44,708 bases of DNA, taken from contig NW_014577204.1 in NCBI RefSeq assembly GCF_000485595.1, forward strand, positions 421,854-466,561, written 5' to 3'. The position numbers and the translations under genes were made by a program. This DNA is from Priapulus caudatus (taxonomy: Eukaryota; Priapulida; Priapulimorpha; Priapulimorphida; Priapulidae). Shown here one piece after another: positions 1-10,075 of the stretch. Each line of letters opens with the position of its first letter. Within the stretch, counting starts at the first letter, position 1. Under the pieces are notes generated by a model that worked only from the letters and a program-made list of their open reading frames with translations, searched no databases and had not been told where the DNA came from.

Positions 1-718
1 GTGTATGATGTGCATGGCGACCGAATATTGAGTAAACAAAACGCAGAGAGAAAAGAGAAAGAAGAAAAGAAGAAGAAGAAAGAAAGAAATCAACATTGAG
101 ATGCTTGGCGAGATTCCGCAGTGAGTGGTGACGTTCCGAGCTCCCTATGTCCAAGACTGTTTCGCATAGGCATTGGGCGTAGGGAAATGCATACGACAAG
201 GTGGATATGAGCGACAGAGAACGACTCGATCATATATATAAAGACAGGAATTTTATTGCAACTAGGTACGACCTGGCTATCGAGCAAGCGAGGCAGCATT
301 TGGGCTAGCATACGCATATCGAAGGCTGAGGACAAGCGCATAGCCGTGAAGTATTGATTGGCCGACCGAACAGACGTCGCCTATGCAACCCAAAGGCGAT
401 CTAATAACAGCTTGAGTAAATCGAAGCGAGCTAGCAAGCCGTCAGAACGGACCAGCTGATCGCGACCCGCGCGACGAGAGAACGCGCTTCGAAACTGCAA
501 GCTCAAGTAAACACAGCTTGTACACAAGTGGAGGGTGAGTGAAAACAAATTCTTGTGTTCGGCATGAGATAGATTTCATTATCTTGATCTGAACGTTATG
601 GTGAAGTTAGAAGTACGAGCGTATTAGTGAGAGAGTATTACAGGCACTTCCCTACGTATCATAACTCTACAGGTTCCACCACCCTCGAACATCCTATAGT
701 TTTATTACGGTTGTAGCC

Positions 719-1570
719 ATGACTCGGATTTCAACCATAGAAACGATGGCGACGGTGTTTGTTATTGAAGGAGTGTTAAGCCATCACTTGACAGTGTGGT
801 AAACAGTTTAGGCCCATAGCGCACGAGTGTCGAGATTGCGGTCGAGAGAACGCCAAAAATTTTCGGGGCGAACAACTTGCAGGAAGCGCTACATTAGGAC
901 GCGCCTTTATAGCAATGGCACTCCCAGCCTTATCATGGGTTCTCAAAATTCAATTAACCTTATTGATAGCGAGTCTTCATGAATTTTGCTATAAAGCAGC
1001 ATTGCACGGACCTGCTGGTGACTTTACGCGGCGTTGTACTCTCGAGGATCTCCGCGAAAATTTCTTGAAGAGTTTCTATAAAGCTCTTATGCTCGCGTTT
1101 AGAGAGCCCGTTGCATGGTTTAAACAAGATAGGCAGTTAAACAGTTCTCCGTCAAATCAAGGGAAGAAATACAACTTATGGGGCAGAGTTTGTCTAATCC
1201 GGTTGGCTAGCAGAAATAGCGATTCCCGACACCACTGAATCAGGATTAATGAAAGACAGTCTTCGGACATATTTTGGGGCGGGCTGAATAGCGTAGGGCT
1301 CGATAGTAAGCTATGTATTGTCACAGTCAAAGTATCAAATTACATGGACGTGATGCGGACTTAGCTGTAGTACGACTCAGTGTGTTTGGGAACGAAAATT
1401 TCGCATACGCAGGAGGCATACCAGCTACAGACAGCTAATGAGATTAGACGGAAGGCAGAGATAGCAGAGACATGGTCTGTGAAAAGACGTTCGGCACAGT
1501 TCGTGATCTCATGGCGGATCGCGAGACCGGATATCAGAGAGCACAGGGTCACTTCGCTTATGAATTGCCG
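719..1570 (+). pseudogene. gag remnant (copy A)
   Basis: Equivalent to the gag frame of copy B at 8530-9288. The start codon context at 719 is recognisable, and the best surviving frame is 915-1238. That frame keeps the blocks ALSWV.IQL, LHGPA.DFTRR, KSFYKAL and DRQLNS seen in copy B. Flanking blocks jump between frames through indels. The product in an intact relative is the capsid precursor of the virus-like particle. No functional product is expected here. Confidence 0.75.
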
Positions 1571-1689
1571 ACGTTTTATCGCGAATCTCACGTTCCATAG
1601 TGACAAAGCCAGGAAGAGTGCCATCAAACGACGGGTGATAGATGTTAAGGCAACGCATGCCTGCGAATCTTCGAGTATCCGGGATTTAC

Positions 1690-3330
1690 ACTTACTCGTC
1701 ACTAATATAATACGATATCTGAGTGTACTTCTTTAGATGAAGCGGTTTGGCAAGGACTTGCCGAGGCGTGTTACAGAGACTGCGGAATTTCTGTAGTGCA
1801 GATAAGCAAACTGCAATTGTCTCGGGAACAGCGTTAGGAAGTAAAAGGAGAGGTTACCACCAGAGTTAGTCTTAAGTGTAGCATGGTATATTAATTGCAG
1901 GGTACAGAACACAGGGGAGGGTCGATTTTGAGAATGCATGTCTGTGCGGTAAGAAATAGTGTGGTATTCCTGATGAATTGTGGGTCCGGAAGGCAAGGTG
2001 CATTATTGTTGACCAACCATCAGGTGTGACAGTGATGGCAACGCTCAGGTGGATCGAGCCTTTGAGACGATTGATTGTGGGTGTCGAGTAAGTGGGAATT
2101 TGTTAGGAGATGTTATAGTCCAGCGATCGGCAGCGAGTCAAGATCTGCTGTCGGTTATCGCGGACTGCAGGTAGTATCAAGAGTAGATAGATAACACAAG
2201 AGTGAGACAACCGATTCCACGCATTTTTAACGCCGATTTTCTCAGTCAAGAATTGGCCACCCAATAAAGAAAGCAAGTGTATACGTTTCCTGCAGCTTTT
2301 ATTGACCACTATGCACTCACCTTCATGGTACTGATATTCGTTTTACATATATTTGCGCGTAATTGGCTGTAATTCGGCAAATCCTTGCACGAGCTGGAAG
2401 TTCGCACGATTACCGCAGTGTTGTTGAGCCTGTTTAGGCCATTATTTAAGAAGCTATCGGGTGCGCTAATCATTAGCAACGGACGGTTTCGCAAAAATCA
2501 TTCGTGCCCGATAGGGTTTGAGAGAGCAATCTAAATTTCGAATTTTGATCTCGTTAAGAAACCGTGCGGTGGAGCGGGAGACGGCGCTCAGTTATGTGAT
2601 TGCAACACAAGATCAATTGACGATAACTATCTTACATAAGATAATAATACAATAATAACTAAGTATCTCGTGATAGAGTTTGACAGTAAGTCATCACGAT
2701 GTACGTCACGCGCAGGTAATCGAAGTACATTAACCCCTAACTCGGGCACGCATGATTTGGATACCGTGCCGTTGCTGGAAATAGTTTGGCGCACCGATAG
2801 CTTCAATATGTCTAAACAGCTCAATCAAGTCGCCATTTTTAGGCGTAAATGTTATCGAATTCAGGGCTCGTGGCAAAGATTACGTATTGTACAGACAATA
2901 CGCGTAGCAAATATATGTAAAGCGAATATTCAAGTACCGATGAAGGTGAGGTGATGTAGTGGTTCATAAAGCTGAGGAACGTAAATACACTGCTTGCCTT
3001 TATTGTGGGCAAATTTTTGATGAGAAAAATCGTTAAAAAATGCGGGAATCGGTGTGTCTCCTCTTGTTTACTTATCGTACTCTTGGTAGTTCAGCTGTGT
3101 ATCAGGGTGGACAAAGAGCTGGAAAGCGAATACGAGTTGTGTGCGGTAGTATAAGAATTGCAATAGCTTCACGCGTTCAGCTTTGCGCGTGAGAGACAAC
3201 TTTAGCAATTATAGAGCACGAGTCTACGCGTAAGTATAAAGTATCGTCGCGCTACGGGAATGTACGGTTCCATAGGCAGCTACGGAGCGTGGAGCACGCG
3301 TCAAGCATTAATCAATTAGGCTCGGGGTAT
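1690..3330 (+). pseudogene. Aspartic protease-region remnant, split by a foldback insertion (copy A)
   Basis: 1690-2178 and 3093-3330 match copy B's protease frame (8444-7620, minus strand) with many indels. The 906-bp foldback element at 2179-3084 splits the match. The active-site region around 1703-1730 reads as in copy B, including AATACG at 1709-1714. This means Asn-Thr where retropepsins carry Asp-Thr/Ser-Gly. No continuous frame remains. Confidence 0.7.
2179..3084. mobile_element. Foldback/MITE-like element nested in copy A
   Basis: A 906-bp insertion absent from copy B. The outer arms, about 2179-2524 and 2728-3084, are imperfect inverted repeats of each other (about 350 bp each) around a spacer of about 200 bp. 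Ends are AAGAGTA on the left and TACTCTT on the right. The left flank GGTAGTATC (2170-2178) is repeated as GGTAGTTC at 3085-3092, while copy B has one uninterrupted GGTAGTATCAGCTG at the same place. That is the pattern of a target-site duplication of about 9 bp, one copy carrying a 1-base deletion. Long terminal inverted repeats with a 9-bp duplication are typical of Mutator-like non-autonomous elements; that assignment is inference. No coding capacity is seen. Confidence 0.75.
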
Positions 3331-3539
3331 CGCCACTTGCATCGACAGGCAAGATAGAATATAAAACCTGCTAACACGCAAAAGCAGGAGTCTGAAAAGA
3401 CGAGGAGAGGCATTTTGATTACAACTTCATTAGTTAAGGCACGGAACTAATCCGCACACAGAGCAGCAGACTGTATCTTAACATTCTAAAGGCACATAAG
3501 TCAACGTTCGCGCATAGCAGAGTGGCCGAGTTGGTCGGA

Positions 3540-4740
3540 AACATAAAGACTGATTACGAAATGGAAATTCATCAGGAAGACCGATGCCAGCGTTCAAGAA
3601 CTCTCTGTAATGTATGTCAGTTTCTCAGCAAAAGAGTGATACACCAGGTTTAAAGCTACCTATAAAGGCAGGATTAATTAGGCCATCATGTCGGGAATGG
3701 ATTCAGGGTATGCGCTGTAGTAAGAGAGAGAAAATGGAGATGGAGAATGTGAAAGATTACAGACGTTTAAACTCAGGTTACGAGATCCGATGGCGTTTCC
3801 TCTAGCCAGTTATTCGAGCGATGTATTCTAGCAAAAATACGTTGGAACGAACTAGTTCTTTGGAGAGGTAGGAGCGAGGGTGAGTAGCAGGGACGCGAAA
3901 GACTACCATCTAGCAGGGCGAGAGCAACATAAGCTCGACTTTCGCAATCCTGACCTTTTGGAGGCTAAAGGCAGACCCAAGCTAGGCAGTATCAAAGAAA
4001 TTACTAGGAACCATCTTCATTGAGGGTTACAGACAAATATGCGATCGCTTTACTTAGCCGGATATATGGGTGTACAGCGGCCACGTTTCGAAGAACAACA
4101 GTACAATGCTATGAAAAAGTTTGAGAGAGGGATGATATTATATAAGCGTAAATACGAGGTGTGAGACTGTTGCGTGAGGGTCAAGTATTTGGCGGTCATA
4201 TATCCGCTGAGAGGCAGAGGTAATTGGCTGACGCAGAGAAGGTCACAGCTATACAAAAGATACCGCACAAAAACAGCAGACCGGGGGTACGTGCAATATA
4301 TTGGGTCTAACAGGGTCTTACAGGAAATTATGATTCAAACATGTATGCTAGCGATTAGCGTAGACCATCTGACACAGGCTTACGCATAAAGACACACCCT
4401 TACGAATTTGAGGCTCTGGCAGAGGCAGAGGAAAGGCCTTCTCACGCATTATGAAAACGGCATGATAAGAATCCACCCGGACATTTTGGCATTGGCAGAT
4501 ACAGATAAACCATATACAACATTTATTGTGATGCTCGGCCGTTATGGCGTTAGAGGCCCCGGTCACAACGGATCCGTACGAAATTTTGTCGTGTGGAACC
4601 ATAAAATATTCTGTCGTCGGCCCAGACTCTTGAAATCCCGAATGTATTTCGAGTGTCCAAGGCTACGACACATGCAAATGATGGTTTGGGCGATGGGACG
4701 CGACAGAAAAAAAAGTTATGATCGTGGTTATGCCGTGTAG
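3540..4740 (+). pseudogene. Reverse transcriptase / RNase H remnant (copy A)
   Basis: 3614-3805 retains AGLIRPS, W..G and DYRRLNS of the RT fingers in frame. About 3900-4065 matches copy B's palm, with the YLDD-equivalent near 4051-4062. Beyond copy B's truncation, 4066-4400 still shows thumb-like fragments, including an LGLTG-like stretch near 4300-4315. 4480-4700 shows fragments that resemble the start of an LTR-element RNase H, ending near VWAM at about 4687-4700. Frames are broken throughout, and similarity stops at about 4700-4740. Confidence 0.65.
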
Positions 4741-6949
4741 TCGTGCGCAACGTCAGCTCGTGCGTCAAGTCGTGAGTTGTCGGGGGGCTTGTTTTTCCCC
4801 GGCTGGAAACTAGGTCGTGTTCACATCGTGGACTGCACGTGGCTACACGTCGTGATGACTCGCGCAAGCAACAGTCGTGGGTCTTCGTGGTCACTCGTGG
4901 TCCACTCGCGCGTCTGACCCGTCTCCGCGACTATATAACGAGGCCCGGTCCTGTTTGCCTGACACATTTGGCTGCCAGAGAATTTTCGACAGTGATACAT
5001 CGAAGTCGTGCTCGATTTTTCTGCCATTTGTCAACTTATTTAATCAAAGTAGAGATCAGGATGCCTCATCAAGAAGAAAACCAACAGAGAGACCAAGGTG
5101 GTAAAGCCTAGCGTTGGCCTCTTGGTGATGCGAGGTGGGGCGATCGCACTCGAGCTGGCGGACAGCTTCCGCTCCTGAAGAGCAATGCCAGAACTCCCGA
5201 TCCCGGCATGTGACCAACGAAGTCCCGGCAGATTCCCGCTCCAACTCTTGCACTCAGAAGTTACTATAAACTGCCCAAAACATCATGTGACGGCCGGCTA
5301 CGAATCCAAAGCGACACCCACCAACGTCGGGGGTTACTTCGGCCGGATTCTGCGCTGCTTCCGGGCCCGGATCAAGCCAACAGGCACTAATATTATGTTT
5401 GTGCTGGAGTTTCCTCCAGACCCCCCTCAGCAGGGCACGCGTAGTCGGGCGTCAGCAGGGATTACGCCCATCCTCCCTTCAGCGCAACAGGCAGTTTTTT
5501 GATAGTTGCCAAGCGTTCAGTGGAGGGAGGTGAACCGGGGTGTACGTGAAGGATACCATGTCTCGCTGTCGCGCAGCTATAGTAGCAGACCTCAAAAACG
5601 ATGAGTAAATTAAGTGGTTGGAAGTGCAATGGACTAAACGCAATGACTAAATCGCACGACACGACTTGCATATAGGTTGTGCGAGCCACTCCCTTATACG
5701 AATTATATAATAATTATCGGTGATGAGCATCTTGCAGACTGTCTCCATGACGCGTTTTGTCTTAGCGGAACATGCCGTGGAGACGGTGTAGGACAGAACG
5801 CGTGCATAGTCGTGAAGATTTGTTTGACTAAAAAAGTTCTTCTGGACCGCACGACAAGATAATTTGAGTGCGGGGCACAAGCAGTCGCGGGCAAGACTGC
5901 TAGGCAGGACAGAGCTCACGACAACCGAAGACATAGATATCCTAAAAAAAGGAGTCGTGGCAACAAGAAAAAATGGTGCATCGTGTTCAAGGTTTTGGTC
6001 TCAGCGAAGCGCAGCGTCGATGCGGATGACGATGCGTCAAAATTTCGTAGGATGGTGCGGTTGCGACGACGCCCGAGACCCACGATTTGGCCCAAAGTTA
6101 AGTCTCGCGTCGCGCGGTGATTGTGTGTAGCACAAATGGCAGTACGGTATGGACTGTACTGTTTGCCGACAGGGCTTAGTCCCGTATTAACCGGAAAACG
6201 CGATGTTCAGGAAAAGCAGAGGAGAAGTGCGAAGAGTACATATGAGGTAGTGTAAGTGAAGAGCGATATATCACTGGAAGGTGCTGGATGCGTCTGGCCA
6301 AAATTAGGTAGAGCGTGAGGCTAAAGCATTAGTTTATGCAGGTTAGCGAGAGAGGCTTAAAGAGATTGCTGTTTCACTCTAGATTGCTAGGTAATGTTAG
6401 TTCCATGTAGCTCCTTAGTAGGTAAACTTAGTTTAGACGAAGCGAACATAAAAGGTTTCAATGCGTGTACAATCACACGTGTAGTGGAGATATTCATGTA
6501 AAAAATGCTTTAAAACTGAACACTACTAGTTTGATTATTCAACGGAGCGAGTACGCGCCACTTAAAGCGCACGATTGATAAGTCGGCAAAACCACTTGCC
6601 CAGACCAGAGGGCATACAGAAATATATATCTTATTTATTCATTAAACCAAAAGGGATTGTACGAGATATCTTATAGACGGACATAGTCGTTTTAGTTGTA
6701 ATATGGATAAATTTATGCCCTAAATGCAGCGTTGCATATATAGAGTTGAGGGTTTATAAATAAATTGCACTTTGTGTGATTAGGCCTTGTCTGTAGTGCA
6801 AAATAAATTGATCAAATACGGCAACTTTTCGGGGGAGGGGGATGAGGGCGGAGGGGGTGGACTACGTACGCACAACATTTTCACGCAGTTAATGTTATAG
6901 AGCCAGTGGCTTGTGTAGAACCAGCCCGTACGTTGTCTTGCCAACGTGA
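4741..6949. other. Spacer between the two converging retrotransposon copies
   Basis: No gene is supported. 4741-5040 is dense in the pentamer TCGTG on the plus strand, and 5650-6080 carries several CACGA/TCGTG copies. A TATATAACG stretch near 4933 resembles a core promoter by eye only. 5100-5500 is GC-rich without a recognisable product. 6130-6950 is AT-rich. Short frames here (up to 105 codons) show no domain I recognise. Confidence 0.5.
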
Positions 6950-7481
6950 CGTCACACTTCGGTACTCTATATCGTCTAAGTAAGCGATCGCATATTTGTG
7001 CTGTAAACCCACAAGAACATGGTTCATAATTTTTTGATACTGAGCTGGGCTTCCTTTAGCTCCAAAAGGCATGACTCGAAAGTCGTACAGGCCTCGCGTT
7101 GTTACAAATGCTGACTTATGTTGGTCTCGCCTTGCTAATGGTATCTGATGGTAATCACTACGCATGTCCAAAGAACTTAGCTTTTCCAACATTTTGCATA
7201 ACATCGTCGATTACTGGTAGAGGAAACGCATCGGATCTCGTAACTGAGTTTAAACGTCTGTAATCTATACACATTCTCCATTTGCCAGTCTTTTTCTTAA
7301 CAAGAAGAACCCCTGAAATCCATTCCGACATTGATGGCCTAATTAATCCTGCCTTTAATATAGCTTTAACCTGGTTATCTACTTCTTTTTGCTGAGAAAT
7401 TGACATACAGTACGGAGAAGTTTTGAACGCTGGATGGTTTCCCGTATTAATTTCCATTTCGTATTCTTTTGTTCGACCCAA
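6950..7481 (-). pseudogene. Reverse transcriptase, truncated and frameshifted (copy B)
   Basis: Two overlapping minus-strand frames make one RT fragment. 7481-7158 carries the fingers: AGLIRPS, VKKKTGKWRMCIDYRRLNSV and FPLPVIDDV. 7204-about 6960 carries LDMRSDYHQIPL (motif A with its Asp), YDFRVMPFGAKGSPAQYQ (motif B) and YLDDI (motif C, the YxDD catalytic box). The join falls at about 7165-7190, where the first frame ends after KAKFF and the second resumes with SSLDM. Similarity stops right after YLDDI, so thumb, RNase H and integrase are absent. It once copied element RNA into DNA in cytoplasmic particles; this copy cannot encode an active enzyme. Confidence 0.85.
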
Positions 7482-7619
7482 CTCGGCATCTGTATGCGCG
7501 AACGTTGATCTATGTGCCTTTAAGAATGTTAAGAGTCGTGCTCTGTGTTGCGGATTAGTTCCGTGCTTAACTAATGAATTGTAATCAAATTGTTTCTCCG
7601 TCTTATTCAGATCCTACTT

Positions 7620-8444
7620 TTACGTGTTAGCAGGTTTCATATTTCTATCTTCCTGTCGATGCAAGTGGTGATACCCCCCTAGCCTAATTGCATTAATTGC
7701 TTGACGCTGTGCTCCATCGCCCGTAGTGCCTAATGGAACCGTACATTCCCTTAGTGCGACATACTTTATACTACGCGTTGTCAGTGGCTCTATAATCGCT
7801 AAAGTTGCCTTACGCGGCAAGTGAACGCGTGAAGCTGATGCATTCTTAACTACGCAATGTATCGTTCCAGTCTTTGTCACCCGATACACAGCTGATACTA
7901 CCTGCAGTCCTGGATAACGACAGCAGATCTTGAGTGCTGCCGATGGCTGGACTAGAACATTTGTTCCCACTAACAAATTCCCACTTACTCGACAGTCACA
8001 ATGAATCGTCTCAAAAGGCTCGATCCACCTGTAGCGTTGCACCACTGCTACATTGAGTGGTGGTAACAATATGCACCTTGCTTCGCGACCAAATATAGGA
8101 ATAATACTATTTCTTACCGACAGACATGCATTCTCAAAATCGACCCTTGCCCCTGTGTTGGTAACCTCTTGATAATATACATGGTACATTGAGACGTAAC
8201 TCTGGTGGTGACCTCTCCTTTTTCCTTCTAACCGCTGTCCTGAGACCGATTGCAAGTTTGCTTTATCTGCACTACAGAAATTCGCAGTCTCTGTAACACG
8301 CTCCGGCAGTCCTTGCCAAACCGCTTCATCTAAAAGAGTACACTCAGATCCCGTATTTATTAGTGCCGTAAGTGTAATCCCGGATACTCGAATATCGCAG
8401 CATAGCATTGCGGTTAACGATCTATCAACCGTGGTTGATGGCAC
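7620..8444 (-). CDS. Retropepsin-like protease region of pol, 274 codons, catalytic Asp replaced by Asn
   Basis: The residues before and after the active-site motif fit a Ty3/gypsy retropepsin: TALI then NTGSECTLLDEAVW at residues about 26-43. The family motif is D-T/S-G. Here residue 30 is Asn (codon AAT at 8355-8357), and copy A has the same AAT, so the change pre-dates these two copies or is a family feature. The C-terminal two thirds is not recognised and probably leads into the RT region, but the frame ends about 140 bp before the first RT block. The ATG at 8444 is just the first in frame; as part of a polyprotein the domain would normally lack its own start. Confidence 0.7.
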   Translation of the reverse strand: MPSTTVDRSLTAMLCCDIRVSGITLTALINTGSECTLLDEAVWQGLPERVTETANFCSADKANLQSVSGQRLEGKRRGHHQSYVSMYHVYYQEVTNTGARVDFENACLSVRNSIIPIFGREARCILLPPLNVAVVQRYRWIEPFETIHCDCRVSGNLLVGTNVLVQPSAALKICCRYPGLQVVSAVYRVTKTGTIHCVVKNASASRVHLPRKATLAIIEPLTTRSIKYVALRECTVPLGTTGDGAQRQAINAIRLGGYHHLHRQEDRNMKPANT

Positions 8445-8485
8445 TCTTAACCGGCTTTGTCACTATGAACGTGATGATTGCGTAT

Positions 8486-8512
8486 ACGTCGGCATTCATA
8501 AGCGAAGTGACC
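8486..8512 (-). pseudogene. Second half of a CCHC zinc knuckle (copy B)
   Basis: In a frame different from the gag frame, nine codons read GHFAYECRR, the H-x4-C half of a retroelement nucleocapsid knuckle. The two upstream cysteines are not visible in register (a Tyr codon sits where the second Cys would be). The knuckle lies between the end of the gag frame (8530) and the protease frame (8444), its normal place. A frame change probably separated it from gag. Confidence 0.5.
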
Positions 8513-8529
8513 CTGTGTTCTGTATGGGT

Positions 8530-9288
8530 TCATCGCGATTCGCCATGAGAACGTAACTGTGGAACGTTTTTACGAGGCATGTCTCTGCCTATCTTTGCCT
8601 TACGTCTAATCTCATTAGTGTCTGTAGTGGTATGCCTCCTGCGTATCGAAAGTTTTCGTTCCAAAACTGATCGTCTCACAGCTAAGTCGATCACGTCCTG
8701 TAATTTGCATACTTTATGTGACAATAATAGCTTCTGTATAGCTACGCTGTTCAGCCCGCCCAAAAATATGTCCGTAAGATGTTTTTGAATTAATTCCTGA
8801 TTCAGTTGGTGTGGGGGAATCGCTATTTCTGCTAGACGGATTAGACAATCTGCATAAGTTCGTATTTCTTCCCGTTGATTTTGACGGAAACTGTTTAACT
8901 GTCTATCTGCTATTAACCCATGCAACGGGTCTCTAAACCGCGAGCATAAAGCTTCATAGAAACTCTTCCAAGAAATTTCGGGAGTCTCCGAGAGTAAACG
9001 GCGCGTAAAGTCAGCAGCAGGTCCGTGCAATGTGCTTATAGCAAAATTCATGAGATCGCTATCAGATAATTTTAATTGAATTTGAACCCATGATAAGGCT
9101 GCATGCCATTGTATAAAGGTGGGTCCTAATGTACGTTCCTGCAGTTGTTCCCCCGAAAATTTTGGCGTTTCTCGACGCAATTCCGAAACTCGTGCGCTAT
9201 GAGCTAAACTGTTTACCACACTGTCAAGTGATGGCTTAACTCCTTCAATAAAAACACGTGCCATCGTTTCTATGGTTAAATCCGTCAT
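8530..9288 (-). CDS. Gag capsid-like protein, 252 codons (copy B)
   Basis: The ATG at 9288 opens an intact frame with the features of a metavirid capsid domain: W.AALSWVQIQL near residues 60-72, LHGPAADFTRRLL about 89-101, SWKSFYEALCSRFRDPLH about 107-124, a Q-rich LNSFRQNQREEIRTYADCLIRLA block about 131-152, and IFLGGL about 174-179. It ends in a basic tail. In an active element it packs the RNA into cytoplasmic particles. The frame stops at 8530, just before the zinc-knuckle remnant, so nucleocapsid is cut off. The start matches the expected place after a leader of about 770 bp, and copy A has the same ATG context. Confidence 0.8.
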   Translation of the reverse strand: MTDLTIETMARVFIEGVKPSLDSVVNSLAHSARVSELRRETPKFSGEQLQERTLGPTFIQWHAALSWVQIQLKLSDSDLMNFAISTLHGPAADFTRRLLSETPEISWKSFYEALCSRFRDPLHGLIADRQLNSFRQNQREEIRTYADCLIRLAEIAIPPHQLNQELIQKHLTDIFLGGLNSVAIQKLLLSHKVCKLQDVIDLAVRRSVLERKLSIRRRHTTTDTNEIRRKAKIGRDMPRKNVPQLRSHGESR

Positions 9289-9865
9289 GGCTAACGTAAT
9301 AAAACTATAGGATGTTGAGGGTGGTGGAGGTAGAGTTATATAGGTAGGGAAAAGTGCTGTAATATTTCGCTAAGTAATACGCTCGTACCTTTAACTTCAA
9401 TAACGTTCAATAAGATAATGAAATCTATCTATGCCGACACAAGAATTTGTTTCACTCACCCCTCTTTGTTAAAGCTGTGTTGAGCTTGAGCTTGAAAAGT
9501 TTGAAGCGCGTTCTCTTTGTCGCGGTCGTCAGCTGGCCGTTGTGACGCTTGCTAGCTCGCTTGCTTGCTGTTATTGATCGCCTTTGGTTGCTAGGCGACG
9601 TCTGTTGGTCGGATCAATACTTCACGGTGATGCGCTTGTCGCAGCTTGATATCGTATGCTAGCCATCTTTGCTGCCTCGCTTGCTCGATAGCCAGGTCGT
9701 ACTTATGCGAATGTTCTGTCTTATATATATATGTGCGTTCTCTGTCGCATCATATCACTGTTCGTATGCATTTCCCTACGCAATGCCCGTATGGCGAAAC
9801 TCTGCATAACGAATGTCACCATCACTGCGGAATCTGCCAAGCATCTCAATGTTGATTTCTTCTTT

Positions 9866-9936
9866 CTTCTGCTTCTTCTTCTTCTTCTTCTTCTTCTTCT
9901 TCTTCTTCTTCTTCTTCTTCTTCTTCTTCTTCTTTC
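9866..9936. repeat. (CTT)n / (GAA)n microsatellite in the retrotransposon leader
   Basis: A run of about 70 bp of CTT/TTC on the plus strand (GAA on the element's own strand). Copy A has a short GAA/GAAA stretch at the same place (about 50-90). Long frames of poly-Arg or poly-Leu across it are artefacts. Confidence 0.9.
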
Positions 9937-10056
9937 TTTTTCTCTTGCGTTTTGTTTACTCAATGTTCGGCGCATGCATCATACACGGTAGATTCGCCTT
10001 CTTCCTCTTCATCTTCTCCCTCCTGCGTTGTTTTGCAACGGAATACTCAGTTCTTT

Positions 10057-10073
10057 TTGGTCAAACGGCACCA
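10057..10073 (-). other. Primer-binding site of copy B
   Basis: On the minus strand the sequence TGGTGCCGTTTGACCAA starts two bases after the LTR. TGG is the complement of a tRNA 3' CCA, and this spacing from the LTR is standard for minus-strand primer-binding sites. The tRNA species was not determined. Confidence 0.65.
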
Positions 10074-10075
10074 AA

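Larger units (their letters stand above)
1..4740 (+). mobile_element. Ty3/gypsy-type LTR retrotransposon, copy A (internal region, heavily disrupted)
   Basis: This stretch reads, on the plus strand, as a degraded version of the minus-strand element at 6950-10631. It matches from the GAA-rich leader (base 1 corresponds to about 9988) through gag, protease and reverse transcriptase. It then continues beyond copy B's break into the RT thumb and the start of the RNase H region, up to about 4700. Its own 5' LTR would lie outside the window. Small differences from copy B occur every few bases and are mostly single-base insertions. The gag-to-YxDD span is about 2433 bp here (foldback removed) against 2320 bp in copy B. 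No long frame survives. Insertion-rich noise suggests unpolished long-read sequence rather than, or on top of, natural decay. Integrase and a 3' LTR were not recognised. Confidence 0.85.

Noticed and set aside
1-9990. Inverted repeat as a fold-back artefact of a single long read
   Set aside because: Copy A has a nested insertion with target duplication and extends further into pol than copy B, so they are different copies, although a bad join in the spacer remains possible.
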